From Hepsetus odoe (taxonomy: Eukaryota > Chordata > Actinopteri > Characiformes > Hepsetidae): a DNA stretch of 64,000 nt. Positions 22,820 through 36,028 of the stretch are shown piece by piece. The notes under the pieces are model-generated. The model had not been told where the DNA came from and ran no database searches. It saw only the letters and a list, made by a program, of their open reading frames with translations. Position numbers and translations under genes: made by a program. The DNA is taken from the NCBI GenBank assembly GCA_017165825.1, contig CM029384.1, positions 7,400,914 through 7,464,913 of the forward strand. The letters are read 5' to 3'. Position 1 is the stretch's first letter, and every line of letters begins with the position of its first letter.

Positions 22820-23035
22820 GGGGTACAGTAGCCATGAATAAAGAATTGTACAAAAACATTCTCCAAGAGCAAGTTCTCCAAACCATCCAAGAACTGTCTG
22901 GTGAATGTGAATGGCAATGGCATTCAGTGGCATTTCCAGCATGATGGTGAACTGTCCCATAAGGCAAACGTGATAATGTAGTTTTTCTGGGAACTTAACA
23001 TCAAACATTTTCATGGCCAGGAAAACCCGATAGAT
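22820..23035 (+). pseudogene. Tc1/mariner transposase fragment
   Basis: Plus-strand reading with one frame change: NKELYKNILQEQVLQTIQEL, then FQHDGELSHKANVIM, a stop, and FFWELNIKHFHGQENPIDIN. This corresponds to the transposase stretch with the second catalytic Asp (QHDG, usually QQDG) and runs towards the WPGNSPDLNPIE block, which is decayed here. The element has no visible inverted ends. It is a different Tc1 lineage from the foldback copies. Confidence 0.7.
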
Positions 23036-23410
23036 ATTAATGTCTGCTAAATAAGTTTCTTTCTTTATTTCTCTCTCAAAGTATCCATTTTCTTAGCTAA
23101 ATGGTTAAGTGTCTTGTTCAGAACAAGTTCAATACTTTTTCAAGATATTGCAAATAACTGTACTGGCTATTTGTTATGCTTCTTTAAAAGGGTGTTGAGA
23201 GAATCCCAATGTGGAGAAATGCAGTAGTGTTCATGCCATTAGGCATCGTTTATTCATAGTTTGTACACAATAGGCTAGCGGTCACTGGGCCTGGAACAGA
23301 GACATGCCTAAGGACATTGCCCATCAAGCTTGATGATTATTAAGCCACTTCGCTTCTTGAAGGTACAGTTGATTCTTGTGGTCTGTCTGGACCAGGAATT
23401 GGGCTAGCAT

Positions 23411-23609
23411 TCATTTACATTTACGGCATTTAGCAGACGCTATTATCCAGAGCGACTTACACGCCCTAATTACAGGGACAGTCCCCCTTGAGCAACTCAG
23501 GGTTAAGGGTCTTGCTCAGGGACCCAGTGATGGTTGTAGGATTCGAACCTGGGACCTCTTGAGCCGTTGGTCCATAGGCAAGTACTCTACCACTAGACTA
23601 CCAACACCC
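23411..23609 (-). mobile_element. SINE-B copy
   Basis: Reverse: CATTTACATTTACGGCATTT, AGAGCGACTTACACGCCCTA, CAGTCCCCCTTGAGCAACTC, B-box complement GGATTCGAACC, head CTACCACTAGACTACC. It lies within the spacer of the inverted duplication. Confidence 0.87.
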
Positions 23610-23617
23610 ATGAAGGC

Positions 23618-23726
23618 AAAAAGAGTCAAGTCCCAAGGGGTTTATCCAAGTACCTGCATAGCTGTTAAAGGTTCATAGATTTGAAACATAGAAATACTAA
23701 CCCAGCCACTAGGGATGCAAAAGCCA
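23618..23726. repeat. inverted duplication, right arm
   Basis: Reverse-complement partner of 22599-22708, about 95% identical. It ends exactly where the Ty3/gypsy reverse transcriptase starts to be readable, so it marks the breakpoint in that element. Confidence 0.85.
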
Positions 23727-24840
23727 TTCATAATGACCATTGGGTGTGTTGTATGCTGTTTTCCATTCATCATCATCTCTTATTCGGACCAGGTTGAAGG
23801 TCCAGTTTAGTAAAAACAGTGACCCCCCTTAAGTTGAAGGCCATATTCATAAGAAGCAATGGGTACTAATCACTGATGAGACCGGTAGTTGATACATGAT
23901 CTAAGGGACCCATCCTTCTTGCCCACGAAGAAGAACAGATAAGGCCATTGGAAAGGACCTCTTGGCGGTAAGAGTACATTGCTCTTTGTTCTGGCATGGA
24001 AAGAGAAAAGACGTGCCCTCTACTGGGGAAGGACCCAGGGAGGAGGTCAATTCTGCAGTCAAAAGGGTGAAGTGGAGGTAGGGTTTTTTTTTTTTTTTGC
24101 TCCAAAACTTCCGTAAGTCCCAGTACTCCGGAGGCAGTTTCTCCAATGCAAGGATGTCCACTGTGGGGACTGCTGTGGGGTGGATAGGAAGGAGACAGGC
24201 TTGGTGACAAAATGGGACTAAGAATAGTCCTAGACCTCCAGCAGAGAATGGGGATGTGAGCCCAGAGCCATGGGAACCACAAAATGACTGGTGAGTCTGT
24301 GGAAGAAATTAGCAGAAAAGCTAACTGTTCTTGGTTAGAAGAAACATTCTGGGTCTGGGCTGATAAGGTCACGGAGCCAAGAGGTTGCCCATCTAGGGAA
24401 TGGACCCATAATGCTGAGTCGCTCTGTTGAAGTGGGAGGTTAAGGGAATGAGCTCACTTAATATCCATAAAATTTCTAGCTGCCCCTGAACCTGCTAATG
24501 CTTTGAACATCAGTTCTCTCTTCGATCAGTGGATGGTGGTAGGCAGCAGAAATTGCTCTTGATGGGGTCTGGCACTTGCATGGACCCTCAGTACTTCCAC
24601 ATTTCCTGAGGGCCCTTGTCTTTTCCCTGAAAGTTTGGGGCAGGAGGAACTTCCACAGTAGGTGCAGAGACCGAAATGGGCCCGTTGTTCCTTCTCATGA
24701 GTGGAGCTCGTCCATGCTGCATAGGCTCAAGCACGGGGATGAGTGTGGACAGTTGATGGCGTTGTAGGACCAACCTGGTGTATTCTTGACTCTGATCAGG
24801 TGCAGAATACTCTGCGGAATTCAGAACACTTGCCACTGAA
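23727..24840 (-). pseudogene. Ty3/gypsy retrotransposon relic (gag end, protease, RT)
   Basis: Read on the minus strand. About 24836-24580 is gag-like (EYTRLVLQRHQLSTLIPVLE), with no clear zinc knuckle. About 24500-24330 is the protease: GSGAARNFMDIK, then LNLPLQQ and SLDGQPLGS. The catalytic DSG or DTG triad is GSG here, so the active-site Asp is lost, and a stop follows soon after. 24170-23866 is the linker and RT start (LPPEYWDLRKFWSKK, LPPLHPFDCRIDLLPG, SLSMPEQRAM, GSLRSCINYRS). At 23825-23730, [20 protein letters not shown] and then NGHYEW lead towards the RT active site, where the element is cut off. LTRs are not recognised. A poly-A slip (KKKK) and several frameshifts show it is dead. 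Confidence 0.82.
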
Positions 24841-25252
24841 AGTGGCTCGAATGCGGAGGCGCTACCTTAACGGTGTTTCCTTAACAGTCTGAACTCTGCC
24901 ATTAAGGATGAGCTGGCAGTATGGGACACATGCTCAATGTTTGTGAAAAACTTCTAGTAAATTTGCCCTTTTTCTTGGCATGATTTTCCTCTGTAGAGAG
25001 TGCTCTGCTCTGAATGTTTCCCAAACTTCTGAAAAATAGACACGGTCACAGGATGTCTAAGTAGAAACTAATTTTGGTCTTTTAATGAACACAACACTAA
25101 ACTAAAGCCAAAACTGAAACAATAAACAAGGACTGATGAGACAAAGCTGTTAAGACAGGCCTGGACAAAGGAAAGAGGCATGACTGGACAGAAGATATGC
25201 AGTGGCGGGACCCCAGAGAGGCAAAAACCAAAATAACAAAAGCACGTGGACC
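24841..25252. other. unassigned sequence upstream of the gypsy gag remnant
   Basis: By position on the minus strand this could be the 5' leader or LTR of the same element, but no LTR ends (TG…CA), primer binding site or repeat partner could be found. Confidence 0.3.
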
Positions 25253-25396
25253 ATGTCACAAAGCAGCTTTACAGAATTTGAGTTTGAACCCTTAGTAAGC
25301 AAACCAAAGGCGACGGATACTGAACTCTCTGAAACTGGAGGAAGAAACTTTGGAAGGGACAGAAGGGGAATCCACCCTTTGTTTGACACCAGATAA
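25253..25396. mobile_element. dispersed teleost repeat fragment
   Basis: AAAGCAGCTTTACAGAATTT, then TAGTAAGCAAACCAAAGGCG, AACTCTCTGAAACTGGAGG, GAAGAAACTTTGGAAGGGAC and GGGGAATCCACCC match from memory a repeat that is very frequent in fish genomes. I cannot name the family. Short open frames crossing it are not genes. Confidence 0.6.
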
Positions 25397-27032
25397 TCAA
25401 GAAAGAAAAAGGGACATTTTTATAACTTTGCTTTAAGCACTGATTGCTGGTACAGTCTGGGTTAGTAGAAAAGGGGTCCATTGGAGTCTGTAATTGACAG
25501 TTCAGTAAATGGTCCACTGACAGACTTGGTGATTCAAGTCTGTCAGTGGAGCACTGTAGGCTGAATTAAAATCAACATCTTAACATTTAATTTTTATTGT
25601 TGGATTGGTTTCCCTCCCAAAGTTGAAAGGTTTAACGTATTACATTAGACACGATCTTGTTTGCTATTGCAGTTCTGATGAGATCAGATTGTTCCTCTTA
25701 ACTGTTTCCACTGTATGAAACCTTTTTCCTCACCATTTATTTCCCCATATTGTTCTCTCCCCTGCTGTTGTGAATATTTACCAAAGCCTATTATTTGCTG
25801 GTCACAGCCTGAGCATCTGTGTCTCTGATCAAAAGGCGTATTGACCATGAGCTGACATGCACTGGAGCATTTCAGCTGGCAATAATAGAGCATGGCACGA
25901 ACAGACAGAGCCCAGTGCATGTTAGTGGCCTTGATGTGTCCACTGCTTCTTCAAGCAATTGTCATTCAAAAGACTTTATTTTAAATAATATAAATAATGA
26001 TAGTCAAAGGTATGAAATCATGCGAATCATTCATCTGTTTCATTTACTAGATCTTGCTTTTGCTTCTGCAAGTTTAATGATCTGCTGCGTTTCGGTGGGA
26101 GAGTAATGGACAATGAGAAATGATTGCCCCCCCCCCCTTTTTTTTTGGTGCATTTAGACTTTATGTGAATGATCAAATCCACATTATAATATAGCCGCCC
26201 AAAATTAGAGGAAAGACCAAGAAAACAAACATGATTGAGTCATTCAGCCTCAACAGAAATGACTGAGTGCAGTCGAATATGCCAAACATACAACAGGGTA
26301 CCCCCTTCCTGGTTTCCCTCAAAAATCCTACTAAATGTTTTATGCAACTATGTCCAGCAAGGAGAGAAGCTTTTAAACATTTCTCTAAATCACTTGACAG
26401 TGCTGAATGAATTTCAGTGGTAGTGCCTTAACATCACTTGTTACTGTTTGTGCTCTGTTATTTTTGCAAAAGCAGCCTTTACTGTCAATTGGTTACCTTA
26501 CCTCAGCCGTGGACCAACCCGTTTATTATGCTGAGACAGCGTAGCATGTGCTCGCAATAGCGAGTATTACCACCACTTCTAGTAATCTGTATTTTGACAG
26601 CCAACATGTAGTATTAACATCCAGCAGTTGTCCATGTTTGTTCTGTTAGAAACCTAAAATATTGCTATACTGGTGCATCTGCTCCATTGGTTTCATTTTA
26701 TTCTTTACTGTGTAATGTAGTTGAAGGCATGTAATGTAAATGCATTAATAACCTACCTGGCGTCAAACATGTACAAAGCAGCTTCAAATGAAATAAAAAG
26801 CAAACAAATGTAATGTCTTTTTCAAATCCGCACATTAACCCTATAGGGTCTGTCACTGCATTTGGTACATCTGCAAACCTGCTATTTTCTTTTCTCTTAC
26901 TGATTTTTAAAGGTTGCTCCCATAAAGCTAACATAAAGTTAACTGAAATGTCAGAGAAATTGGTGATCTTGGGCCAACTCCCTAATCACCAGGCCATTGC
27001 TGCCCCACAACTGCTTGATATTGTGACCAATG
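25397..27032. other. unique DNA with a SINE-A scrap
   Basis: A C-run/T-run at 26126-26144. A SINE-A head scrap in reverse at about 26973-27004 (CCCTAATCACCAGGCCATTG). Nothing else recognised. Confidence 0.45.
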
Positions 27033-27591
27033 TACAGTACTGTGCAAAAGTTTTAGGCAGGTGTGGAAAAATTGCTGTAAACAAAGAACGCTTTCAGAAA
27101 TGGAAGTGTTAATCATTTATTTTCATCAATCAATGAAATGCAGTGAATGAACAAAAGAGAATCTAAATCAAATCAATATTTGGTGTGACCACCCTTTGCC
27201 TGCAAAACAGCATCAATTCTCCTAGGTACGCTTGCACAGTTTTTGAAGGAACTCTGCTGGTCGGTTGTTCCAAACACGACTGTGTTTCAACCTCCGTGTG
27301 ACATTGATGATCATCAGCACCTGTTTGGTAAAATTGGTTGATCATACACCGACTATAATCCTACAAAATCCCTGACTTTGTGCAAGTGTATCTAGAAGAA
27401 CTGATGCTGGTTTGAAGGCAAAACGTAGTAACACCAAATATTGGTTTGATTTAGATTTTTCTTTTGTTTGCTCACTTTGCATTTTGTAAATTGATAAAAA
27501 TAAACAATCCTTATTTATATTTCTGAAAGCGTTCTTTGTTTACAGCATTTTTGTTTTTCACACCTGCTTAAAACTTTTGCACAGTGCTGTA
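27033..27591. mobile_element. foldback Tc1/mariner derivative, copy 2
   Basis: Same 559-bp structure as copy 1: TA at both borders, ends ACAGTACTGTGCAAAAG, and long inverted arms each carrying the end of a Tc1 transposase gene (left arm, minus strand: VVTPNIDLI in one frame and the LPAEFLQKL-like region in another). Flanked by intact TA dinucleotides, as expected from Tc1 insertion. Confidence 0.85.
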
Positions 27592-30500
27592 TAAATGAAA
27601 CTTGTAAGTGTACAGAGACAGAAATGCTACATTTAATTTCATCCACCTTAAATATCCCTAGTGTGAAATTTACTTTGTGTTGCCTTAAATCAGAAAAAAC
27701 ATCATGGGTTCTTGTTCTCAAATGCTAATGTTTTGTCAGTATAAGATAATGTATTTCTCCTTTTTTGAAGCAACAGTTTGTCTGCACAGTATTTGGCTCA
27801 AAGAAAAAGGCTCTGAGATGAAGAGTGACCTTTTCTTTGGAAAGATTGCCAAAGATTTTTTTTCTATCTCTTCCTTGATATATTCAGTGGGTATTGTTGG
27901 GCATCTAGGAACTGGATGGTTGCTTTTCAAAAGATGTCAAGAGGTTTGCTTTGCCAGAATCTAATTTTGGAGAAATGTGTTCCAGAGTGCCTTTTTTTTT
28001 TTTTTTCTCCCCAAGATGCAGTAGTTGAAGATTAATTTAGGTATTAACGTCTACCTGCCGTTCCCAGTTAAAGTTGCAATATTCTGCTGTTGAGGCAAAA
28101 ACTGTCAACTGTGTACAATAAAGGGAACATACATTTCTATAATTGATTTATCCTTGCATTTTAAATATTGAGAAACTATAAAGAACTGTACCTATAAAGG
28201 TTATTAGGAACATTTACAGGAGATTGGAAATGTATGAATACCGTGTTGCTGTAATTAGTCTTAGCATCTGAAATACTAATCCTTTACTCCCTACACTTTC
28301 TACTCTTTACATTTTCGCAAGTTTTAAAGTAGTTCTGTAGTTTTAAAGCAATTGTGAAAATTATTCCGTATACTTATTTTGTGCCATTTATCTTTCCATC
28401 ATAGGATTTCACCCTTAATGTACATTAATAAAAATGACAATGCCTTTGTATATCTCAGTGTAGGTCACACTTGATGGACTGACAGACAAAATGAAAATGG
28501 TATAAAAGACATGAGACAAAAGAGGAAAGAAAGGGAAACTGAAATCTGAGCATCAGCATCCATGTTTCCTTTTTTGAGCAATAACCTCAAGTTTAGTTCA
28601 GTCATACTATTTCAACCCTAGTGGAAAAACATGGTCTTTAGGAAACTCCCTGAAGATAATTGTTTTAATTTGTAAAGATTTAATTATGTCTTTGTAATAG
28701 CAATTGGCTTCAGTATCTCTGGAAATGTGTCTAATTAGTGATCCATCAGAAAGATTTCAGTTTTTAAATATTGCAGGGTTCATAGCTGTAGTCTGATATT
28801 GTGTAAAAATGCACAACAAACAGTGCATGTCATGATCTGAGATATGCTTCTCATTTCAAGTGGCAGGCATTCAGTGATCTAGTATTAATGTGATGAATGA
28901 TTTATGAAGGTTTGGCTTTGCTGCAAATACCTTTATTCCTGAGCAAAAGGAGATTTGTGCCCTGGAAAGATCAGAATTCATATTCAAGGGAATTATTTTC
29001 TAGGTATCTGCTTAGCTGATGTAGACACATCTGTGTTCCTAACTGCTTATTTTCAGATGTTTGTTATTGATTCATGGTAATAGAGCACTTAACTTCCAAT
29101 TAAAGGTCACATCAGGGAAGTTCATCCATAGCGACCCAGTTAAAAGCATGGATCATAAACCAAGGGTTTATTAGTTTACTGATGCATTCATGCAGATGTG
29201 TTGGGGTCTTTTACTTTGTAGGGTTATTTAAATATTGTTTAAACATATTGAGTATGATAGAGTCCAAATGTTTTCCACTTCTGTACTTTGTTCCTTTTCA
29301 GTTCCTTCCTATGGAAAAGGCAGTAAGACCACATTCAAACCTGAGCCTAAAAATGAAAGTTGAGCCCAACATTAAATGGAACATTAGCACAATTAAGACA
29401 AACATGCAAAGTGAGTAAATTAATCTATTAAATTGTTTAGTCTATTAAAAATATAGATTTTTTTGTGAAAACTGTATAAATTAAATGTATTTCCTATAAA
29501 TGTGCTGTATTTGATAGCTTGATAGAACTTGATCAAAAAGGAAAATACAGTGTTTATGTTGAAACAAATTGAGACAGTTGATACTGGAGTATGCCTAACT
29601 TTTATTTATTTTTTTAAATAAATTTTTTTAAAATGCTGGTGCAATTATTTTTAGTCAATGTGGGGAAAATGACTGATTGAAGTGAACATTTGATAACGTT
29701 TGGGTTTTTTTTTCTTTTTTTTTTTCTTTTTTTTACATTTTAAAAAATATATTTAATTTTTTTAGATAGAAGTGTTGCTGGTCACTAGACAACTGACTTT
29801 GACAGTTCTTACTTGGCTATCCAGTTCTGAATTAAGGTTTAATGTGTTACATTCTGAGGTTTTAGGGTTTCCATAATTTTTCAAGTGCCTCAAGTACTTT
29901 TGTTGTATCAAATATTAAGTATTAGTGATGCAAAAAAGCTGACAACACTCAGATCTCTCAAGCAAAGCCTCTGTTAGTTTAATTTCATTTAATTATTAAT
30001 TTAAAAGATAATAGTGGTGATAAATTGCCTTCTGCGTTTTAAGATGCATGGTATTGATTGCGTTTGCATTTTTCCACAGAATTCCTCTACTTTCAATGAG
30101 CTATGAGTTATGAGTGAGACATGATTGGTTACACAGTGCTTTTATCACTTGCTATAACTCTGGCTTTTCAGAGTGAATAGCTCTTTGTGTTAGAATATTC
30201 AAGCTCTTTCTCTTAAGTCATTGTTTAGTTTACTGTAAGGCCCGGATCCTTAATTCAGCTTAAGTATATGGAAAATAGTTGTCTGAGTCATCTGACTTCT
30301 GTTTACTCAAATAAAATAATCTAATTTATTTCTCAAAGCATTCTTGCTGTGAAGCCTAGATCTTTCCCTAAAGCAGTGATCATAATCATATTCTTATGTA
30401 TTGAAACTTTGAGTGTTTGGCTTTTGATACACTCTGGCACACTAATGCAGAGGAAATACAGTTATTTTTATTTATTTATTTTTTTTAAATCTGATTGGAA

Positions 30501-33360
30501 AGCACAGAAAGCAGTTGTGAGTTGGTCTGCAAAAGTAAGGCAGGAGTCAGAGTGTACTGGAGTATGGATTTGTGACAGTAGTTCTTTAAGGATCTATATC
30601 ATAAAGACGTAGCTGTAGTAATTTTCTGACATGACCATACTTACTAGTTAAGTTTAGTAGTAGTCAAACAATTCTGACTAATTAAAGCAAATGAACATCT
30701 TGCGTTCTTTGCATTGCATTCGTTTTCCTAAAGTGCAGCACTCCTTACATTTCCCACACATTCAAGAAAATGTTAAAACTCCCCCTTAACGTTGCAGTTT
30801 TAGAACCCTGTATAATTCAGAGTGCTCCAGATGCCTCTATGATCTGCAAGCTGTTTAGGACTTTGTCAAGGCTACGAAAACCACAGTTAAATCTTGTTCC
30901 TGGAAAGTCAAGCCTGTGAATTGTGAGGATAAACAGAGATGTGACTGTCCACTGGCAATATCCATATGGCTATGAGTCATGGCCCTCCTTTAAATCCCAA
31001 ACTGGCCTGTTCCTCCTCCTCTTTGTACATGCCAAGTAGTCACAGACTCTAACAACAGAACAAACACCAGCACAACTTGAAAGCATGATTTTGATGTAGA
31101 ACATTTCCAGAGGAAAGGCAATGCTGTCATATTTCTCGGCACAGCTTTTATTTTTTAGATGACATCCAGGGCAGGCCGCATGCTTCACTAGAGACCCATG
31201 GGGTGCTTTTGTAGAAATATTGTTGATGTAATAAAGTGTCTGGGGGATTAGCTCCTGAATTATACATATTAAAACAGCTAGCATTTCCAGTGTGGTCCAT
31301 GGCTTTTAGGTTCCCACGACAGTATGACTTTGCCGACCCACTCTGCTATTTTTTCTGATATATTCCTGCCAGTTGGTGGTCTGTGAAATACTGATACTGA
31401 TCTATATTAACTGATACTCCATCAGACTGTTCTGCCTACAACCAATTAATTAATACGGGCTAATATGTAACTGAGGAGGAATCACATGAGACTGCCTACT
31501 ATGGAATGCTGCCTGCACTAAAATATGGTTTAATTTAGCTTATAAATGAGGACTTGAGATTGAGAACCCTCTACATTAGGCTTTGAATGTACTCTTGGTT
31601 TCAAACCAGAGTTCATCGAAACCAGGGAAAAATCACTTTTGGTTTTAATAAATGATTAGTTAAACAGTCACTTTTGTTTTTCAAATTTAAAAGGCTTGCT
31701 AGAAATGTAGTGCTCCTAGTACTAAGTAATGCATCACAATAAATAGGTATATAGGAATGGAAAGTGTTAATGGTTATTTTTGTTTGTAAAACAAAAAAAA
31801 CAAGGCACCATTCAGATTAGTACAAATTGTTTTATGATCACGACAGTTCCTGTTTTTAGACTTTTATTTAGTCTTTTGCTTATAGTACAACTGAAAAAGA
31901 AAACTGCAGCTCAATTGCATTTTGAGTTTTCAGTGGGGAGAGCAGGCGTCTGGTCTGGATTGACAGTTGTACCAGATGAGTCTGTACCGTATTGGTAGAG
32001 GAGGGTTTCGATCATTGTCCCAAAATGGTAATATAGATTATTAAGTTAAAATGAAGTTAGTCCTTTTTTTTTTTTTTTTTTAAATTCAACAAGAACAGTT
32101 TATAAATAAAACATTATTGACCTTCAGCTTGGAGTTTAGGGCATTAAAAGTAAGGGACAAGCGATAAAAGAAAACAATGGCATTATTTTGGCATATAATA
32201 AATCCTGTTCACCCTTTTTTCCATGCGGTGGCATTCTTTCACTTGCGCTTTAGTACTAGTTTCTGCACATTACACTGTGTATCTGTAAACTCTGAAGAGC
32301 ATTTCACAAGTTAAGCTCATCTGATATCAGTTAGAAATACTGGGGTTAAAGAAGGAAAGATAAATATGCAGGTTTTTTTTTTTGTCTTGATTTCAACATT
32401 TTCTTTCTTGGATTTACTCACCGTTCATAAATGGTTCTTTCATAAATTATATAAAGAACTTCAAACCATGCAATTCTCAAGCCTATGGCATTCATGTTTA
32501 TTTATTTATTTTTTTATTTTGAATAACATTCAAATTCTAAGGACTTTTTCTTTATTAATTAAATAAAATGTTTTGATTCTCGTTTTTTTCATTAATGGTT
32601 CACTTTCTACTTAGTATGGGGCATTAAAAGAAAGTTCTCGGAACCACTGAAGACACTTGACTGTTATGCTGTTTGGGGAACTTTCTCATGTGTGTCCTGG
32701 CTCTTCACTTTAGATAAAGTTGATGGGACAAATTTCTCATGTGAGCAGAGGCTGAGCAGATGGCCTTGTATTTGTCATTGAGAGTGCTGGCTCTTCTCCT
32801 GCACTGGCATTCATCCAGATATTGAAGCCATCCCCAGTACATGATCAACCATCCCTAATGGGTTCACCAGGAGCAATGAAATCACCAGCCTACTCACTCA
32901 AAGTACATTGCCTTGTGAAGCACCCTGAAAGGCTTCTCGTTTCTTGCTTTCAATTTTTTTCATGTAATTACACATCTTTATGACGACTTTGCCAGTCAGG
33001 TAGATGTGATTATGGGAATAAAGAAATGAGGCGGACGAATGCAGCTAAGTAATGCAGGGTAAACATTAAGAAATGGTGTGTGGCTGGATAGAATGTTAAA
33101 GGCTTCTGGCCAATGCATTTAGTCTGTATGCTGTTACCTTGTTCTTAGTACCTCTGTACACTGAAGTTTAAGTGAATCTGCAGGATGATGAATGGCCCAA
33201 TATGTACCCTAGGGAAATGAACAGCAGCAAAGCTTTCTTTCAGAATCTGGGCCTCTGATTTCCACTCTACAAAATTGATAAAACTGGCCAAATAATTCCA
33301 ATGTTTAAGTATTTCTGCTATATTTCATGCTTTCTATATTTAATAATAGCTTCCCTGGAG
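27592..33360. other. long repeat-poor unique DNA
   Basis: Nearly 6 kb with no SINE or transposon, several poly-T runs (27991-28005, 29707-29740) and no defensible exon. 30970-31290 (minus) has a 104-codon frame without homology in a less AT-rich patch. Confidence 0.4.
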
Positions 33361-33420
33361 TACATTTACATTTATGGCATTTATCCAGAACAACTTCCAT
33401 GTCCTAACTATTAGAGTACT
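33361..33420 (-). mobile_element. SINE-B 3' end fragment
   Basis: Reverse: TACATTTACATTTATGGCAT, CCAGAACAACTTCCATGTCC. Only the tail survives. Confidence 0.55.
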
Positions 33421-35971
33421 TAGCACTAAGAATAGGAACATGGCTTTTCATTCAGAAAACCATCATGTTGCTGTTAAAGTCAGTATTTAAACTCTTTTCT
33501 TAGCATCTTTGTGAAATCTTGCATGTATACACTATAAAAACTAGAATATTGATTAAAAATGAACTTCATAAACACAACAGACAAGTATTCAGAAATGTGT
33601 TTAAATTGCTATTTGGTCCAGCTCTGAAATTTGAAACAGCTGTCAAAAGACTTTGTTAAATCTGAATAAATATTCTAAATCCGCAAGTATTTGTTACATT
33701 GATAGATCAATGCTAAATATAGCAATTAATATGTCCTTTGAAACAATAGTTTATCCAAAAATGATTGCAATTGAACATTTTACTCATGCCTTTATTGAAA
33801 ACAGCTTCCAGGTGAGGAACAACAAGTGATAGAGCAGTATGAGCTGTGAATTGAGCATTAAGTGCTAAACAGAACAGTGTTAAACAAGCTGAACAAGCAA
33901 ATGGGATTTAAATGTACTAGAGGCCTTAGGAGAGATGGTGTTCTTGGAAGAGATGTCAACAATTTCTTGATTGTAGACAGGGACCCCCCTGTTCTGTATT
34001 ATTTGGCAGCTCATTCCACCATCAGCATACCAAGTATAAGGACAGTCCGGACTAAGATGGCTTTATATGTAGAGATTTTAATACCAGACTACAATTATTG
34101 TAGTGAATGAGAACCTTTCTTTTGAAGCCTTTCACAAAGCTTCAAAAGCTAAAAGAGCAGTGCTGCTGTAAAGATCAGGTTAATCACGTAGGTGAGCACT
34201 AAATTACTGAAAGTTAAATTTGCAGGGTCGCCATGCAATGGAAGCAAATACTTTCGAGATCCCTTTCCTATAAACTTTTCAGATGTCAACTTGTATTTGA
34301 AGCCTTGAAAAATGCTGTTTGAGCCAGTCCTCAACATTTTTGTGCTGGTTAACAAATGGAAAAATGATTCAGACCTGGCTATCTCTTTTTGCACCTAATA
34401 AGTTGGCAAAACTGCTTTGCGGAACTAATCATGCTCTTCTAGTTTAGGGAGCAAAAACACTAGTTTTGATAGGCTACTGTTGTGGGAGGACGGTCTTCAT
34501 TTACTTTCTGCCATGCTGATACCTCTGTGGGATGCCCGCTCTCAGCCTCTTCCCCTGACATTTTGAGGTGGGATTACCATCAGCTCTGCTAGCGGGAAGC
34601 TGGAAGGCTTTAACCATTCTCAGTTTCTTTGAGAACCTCCATTAACCTGTTTTTTGAAACAAAGTTGCATTGTGCTTGGGCTGTAAAATGGTGTGTTGCG
34701 GTTTACATCTTAAAGAAAACGAATGCCTAATTATTGATACACACATGACCATTTCTACAAAAATAGACACAGAGAAAGAGTAAATAATTCTCTGGTAGCT
34801 TTTTATATGAATTTAAGATTTATTATCTTGTATATTCAATTTTTTTTAGGCCAGCAGTCCATATCGGTTAGCAGAGATTAAGGTGTTAGGCTGCAGTGTC
34901 CCTGCAGGATTTTTTTTTTTCCTCCAGTATCCTGTAAAATGACCACTGCAAGGTGTGTTATTAGTCTGAAAGCAGTGTTTTGTAATGGACTAAATTTACC
35001 TCTGCTGGTTGCCTAAATCAGACTTGTAAAAAGTCCAACATGAACCTTGTCCTCTTGTTGGAATTATAGTCTTTGTAGGGCTGATGAACAACCAAGTGGT
35101 CAAGAGTTACTTTAAACCTGCAGCAGAAATCATTTAGACTTTAAATGGTGGGCACAAAACATCTGTCCCTGCTGTGATGTGCCCTCATGCATGAAACATC
35201 ACTTTCTATCCATACCTTTCACTCTGAAATGGCAATCAGGATATTTTTGGCTGACAGAATGATTGACATGTATGAACATTTCTTGTGAAAAGACCTCAGT
35301 ACTCACCTACATAAATTTAGATCAGACCAAGAGTATAAATTAGCCACACTAAAACTATGGGTACCAAAATAACGGTTACTACTTTAACATGGCTTCTACA
35401 TTTTCTGCTGAGGCCCATCGGAGTGGACAGTGTGCCAATTGATGTCTGCTTGTTTCACAGTCAATTTTCTCAATGCAACTTGACATGTGTGATTCTGATA
35501 TCATTGCCATTAGGCCCAGTGTTTTGCTAAATAAAATAAACCAGTCGCATCTGTTCAGTGCCTGTTGTGCCAGCTTCAGAAGATTTTTGGGCATGTTTCT
35601 TATTACACTGTGACTTATCTTAATGTGGTGTGAAATCTTTTCCTTTCCTCTCAAGTCTTCAAATCTTCAGTCAAGTCATGCACATTAGACCTTTCATAAT
35701 ATCTATTAAACAAAGGCAGATGTTTTTGAGATTAACCATTCTTTTTTTTTTTTTTTTTTGTATGCCAAGTAACTCATTAGCTGATTAAAGTTTGATTTAA
35801 TTTCATCACTTGTGTCCTCAGAGGAGTCCCTGAGAATGAGAAATTTAAAAGCTTGTGGTTTTACGCATTCCTCAGTATCAGAAACCCTTCTGATGGACCA
35901 ACAGGGAAAATATCAAATGTGCAGTTTTCTTTCAGGATTTCACTACTGTTGAACATATCACTGTTACACTA
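33421..35971. other. unique DNA, no gene seen
   Basis: Poly-T runs at 34911-34921 and 35742-35759. No recognised repeat or exon. Confidence 0.45.
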
Positions 35972-36028
35972 GCGTTGCAACACCCAAATTTCTTATTTGT
36001 GGGATAATAAAGGATTATTCTATTCTAA
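35972..36028 (+). mobile_element. probable LINE 3' tail
   Basis: GTTGCAACACCCAAATTTC then GTGGGATAATAAAGGATTAT and a short (TATTC)n end resemble the 3' terminus of fish CR1/Rex-type LINEs. Only the tail is present. Confidence 0.45.
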
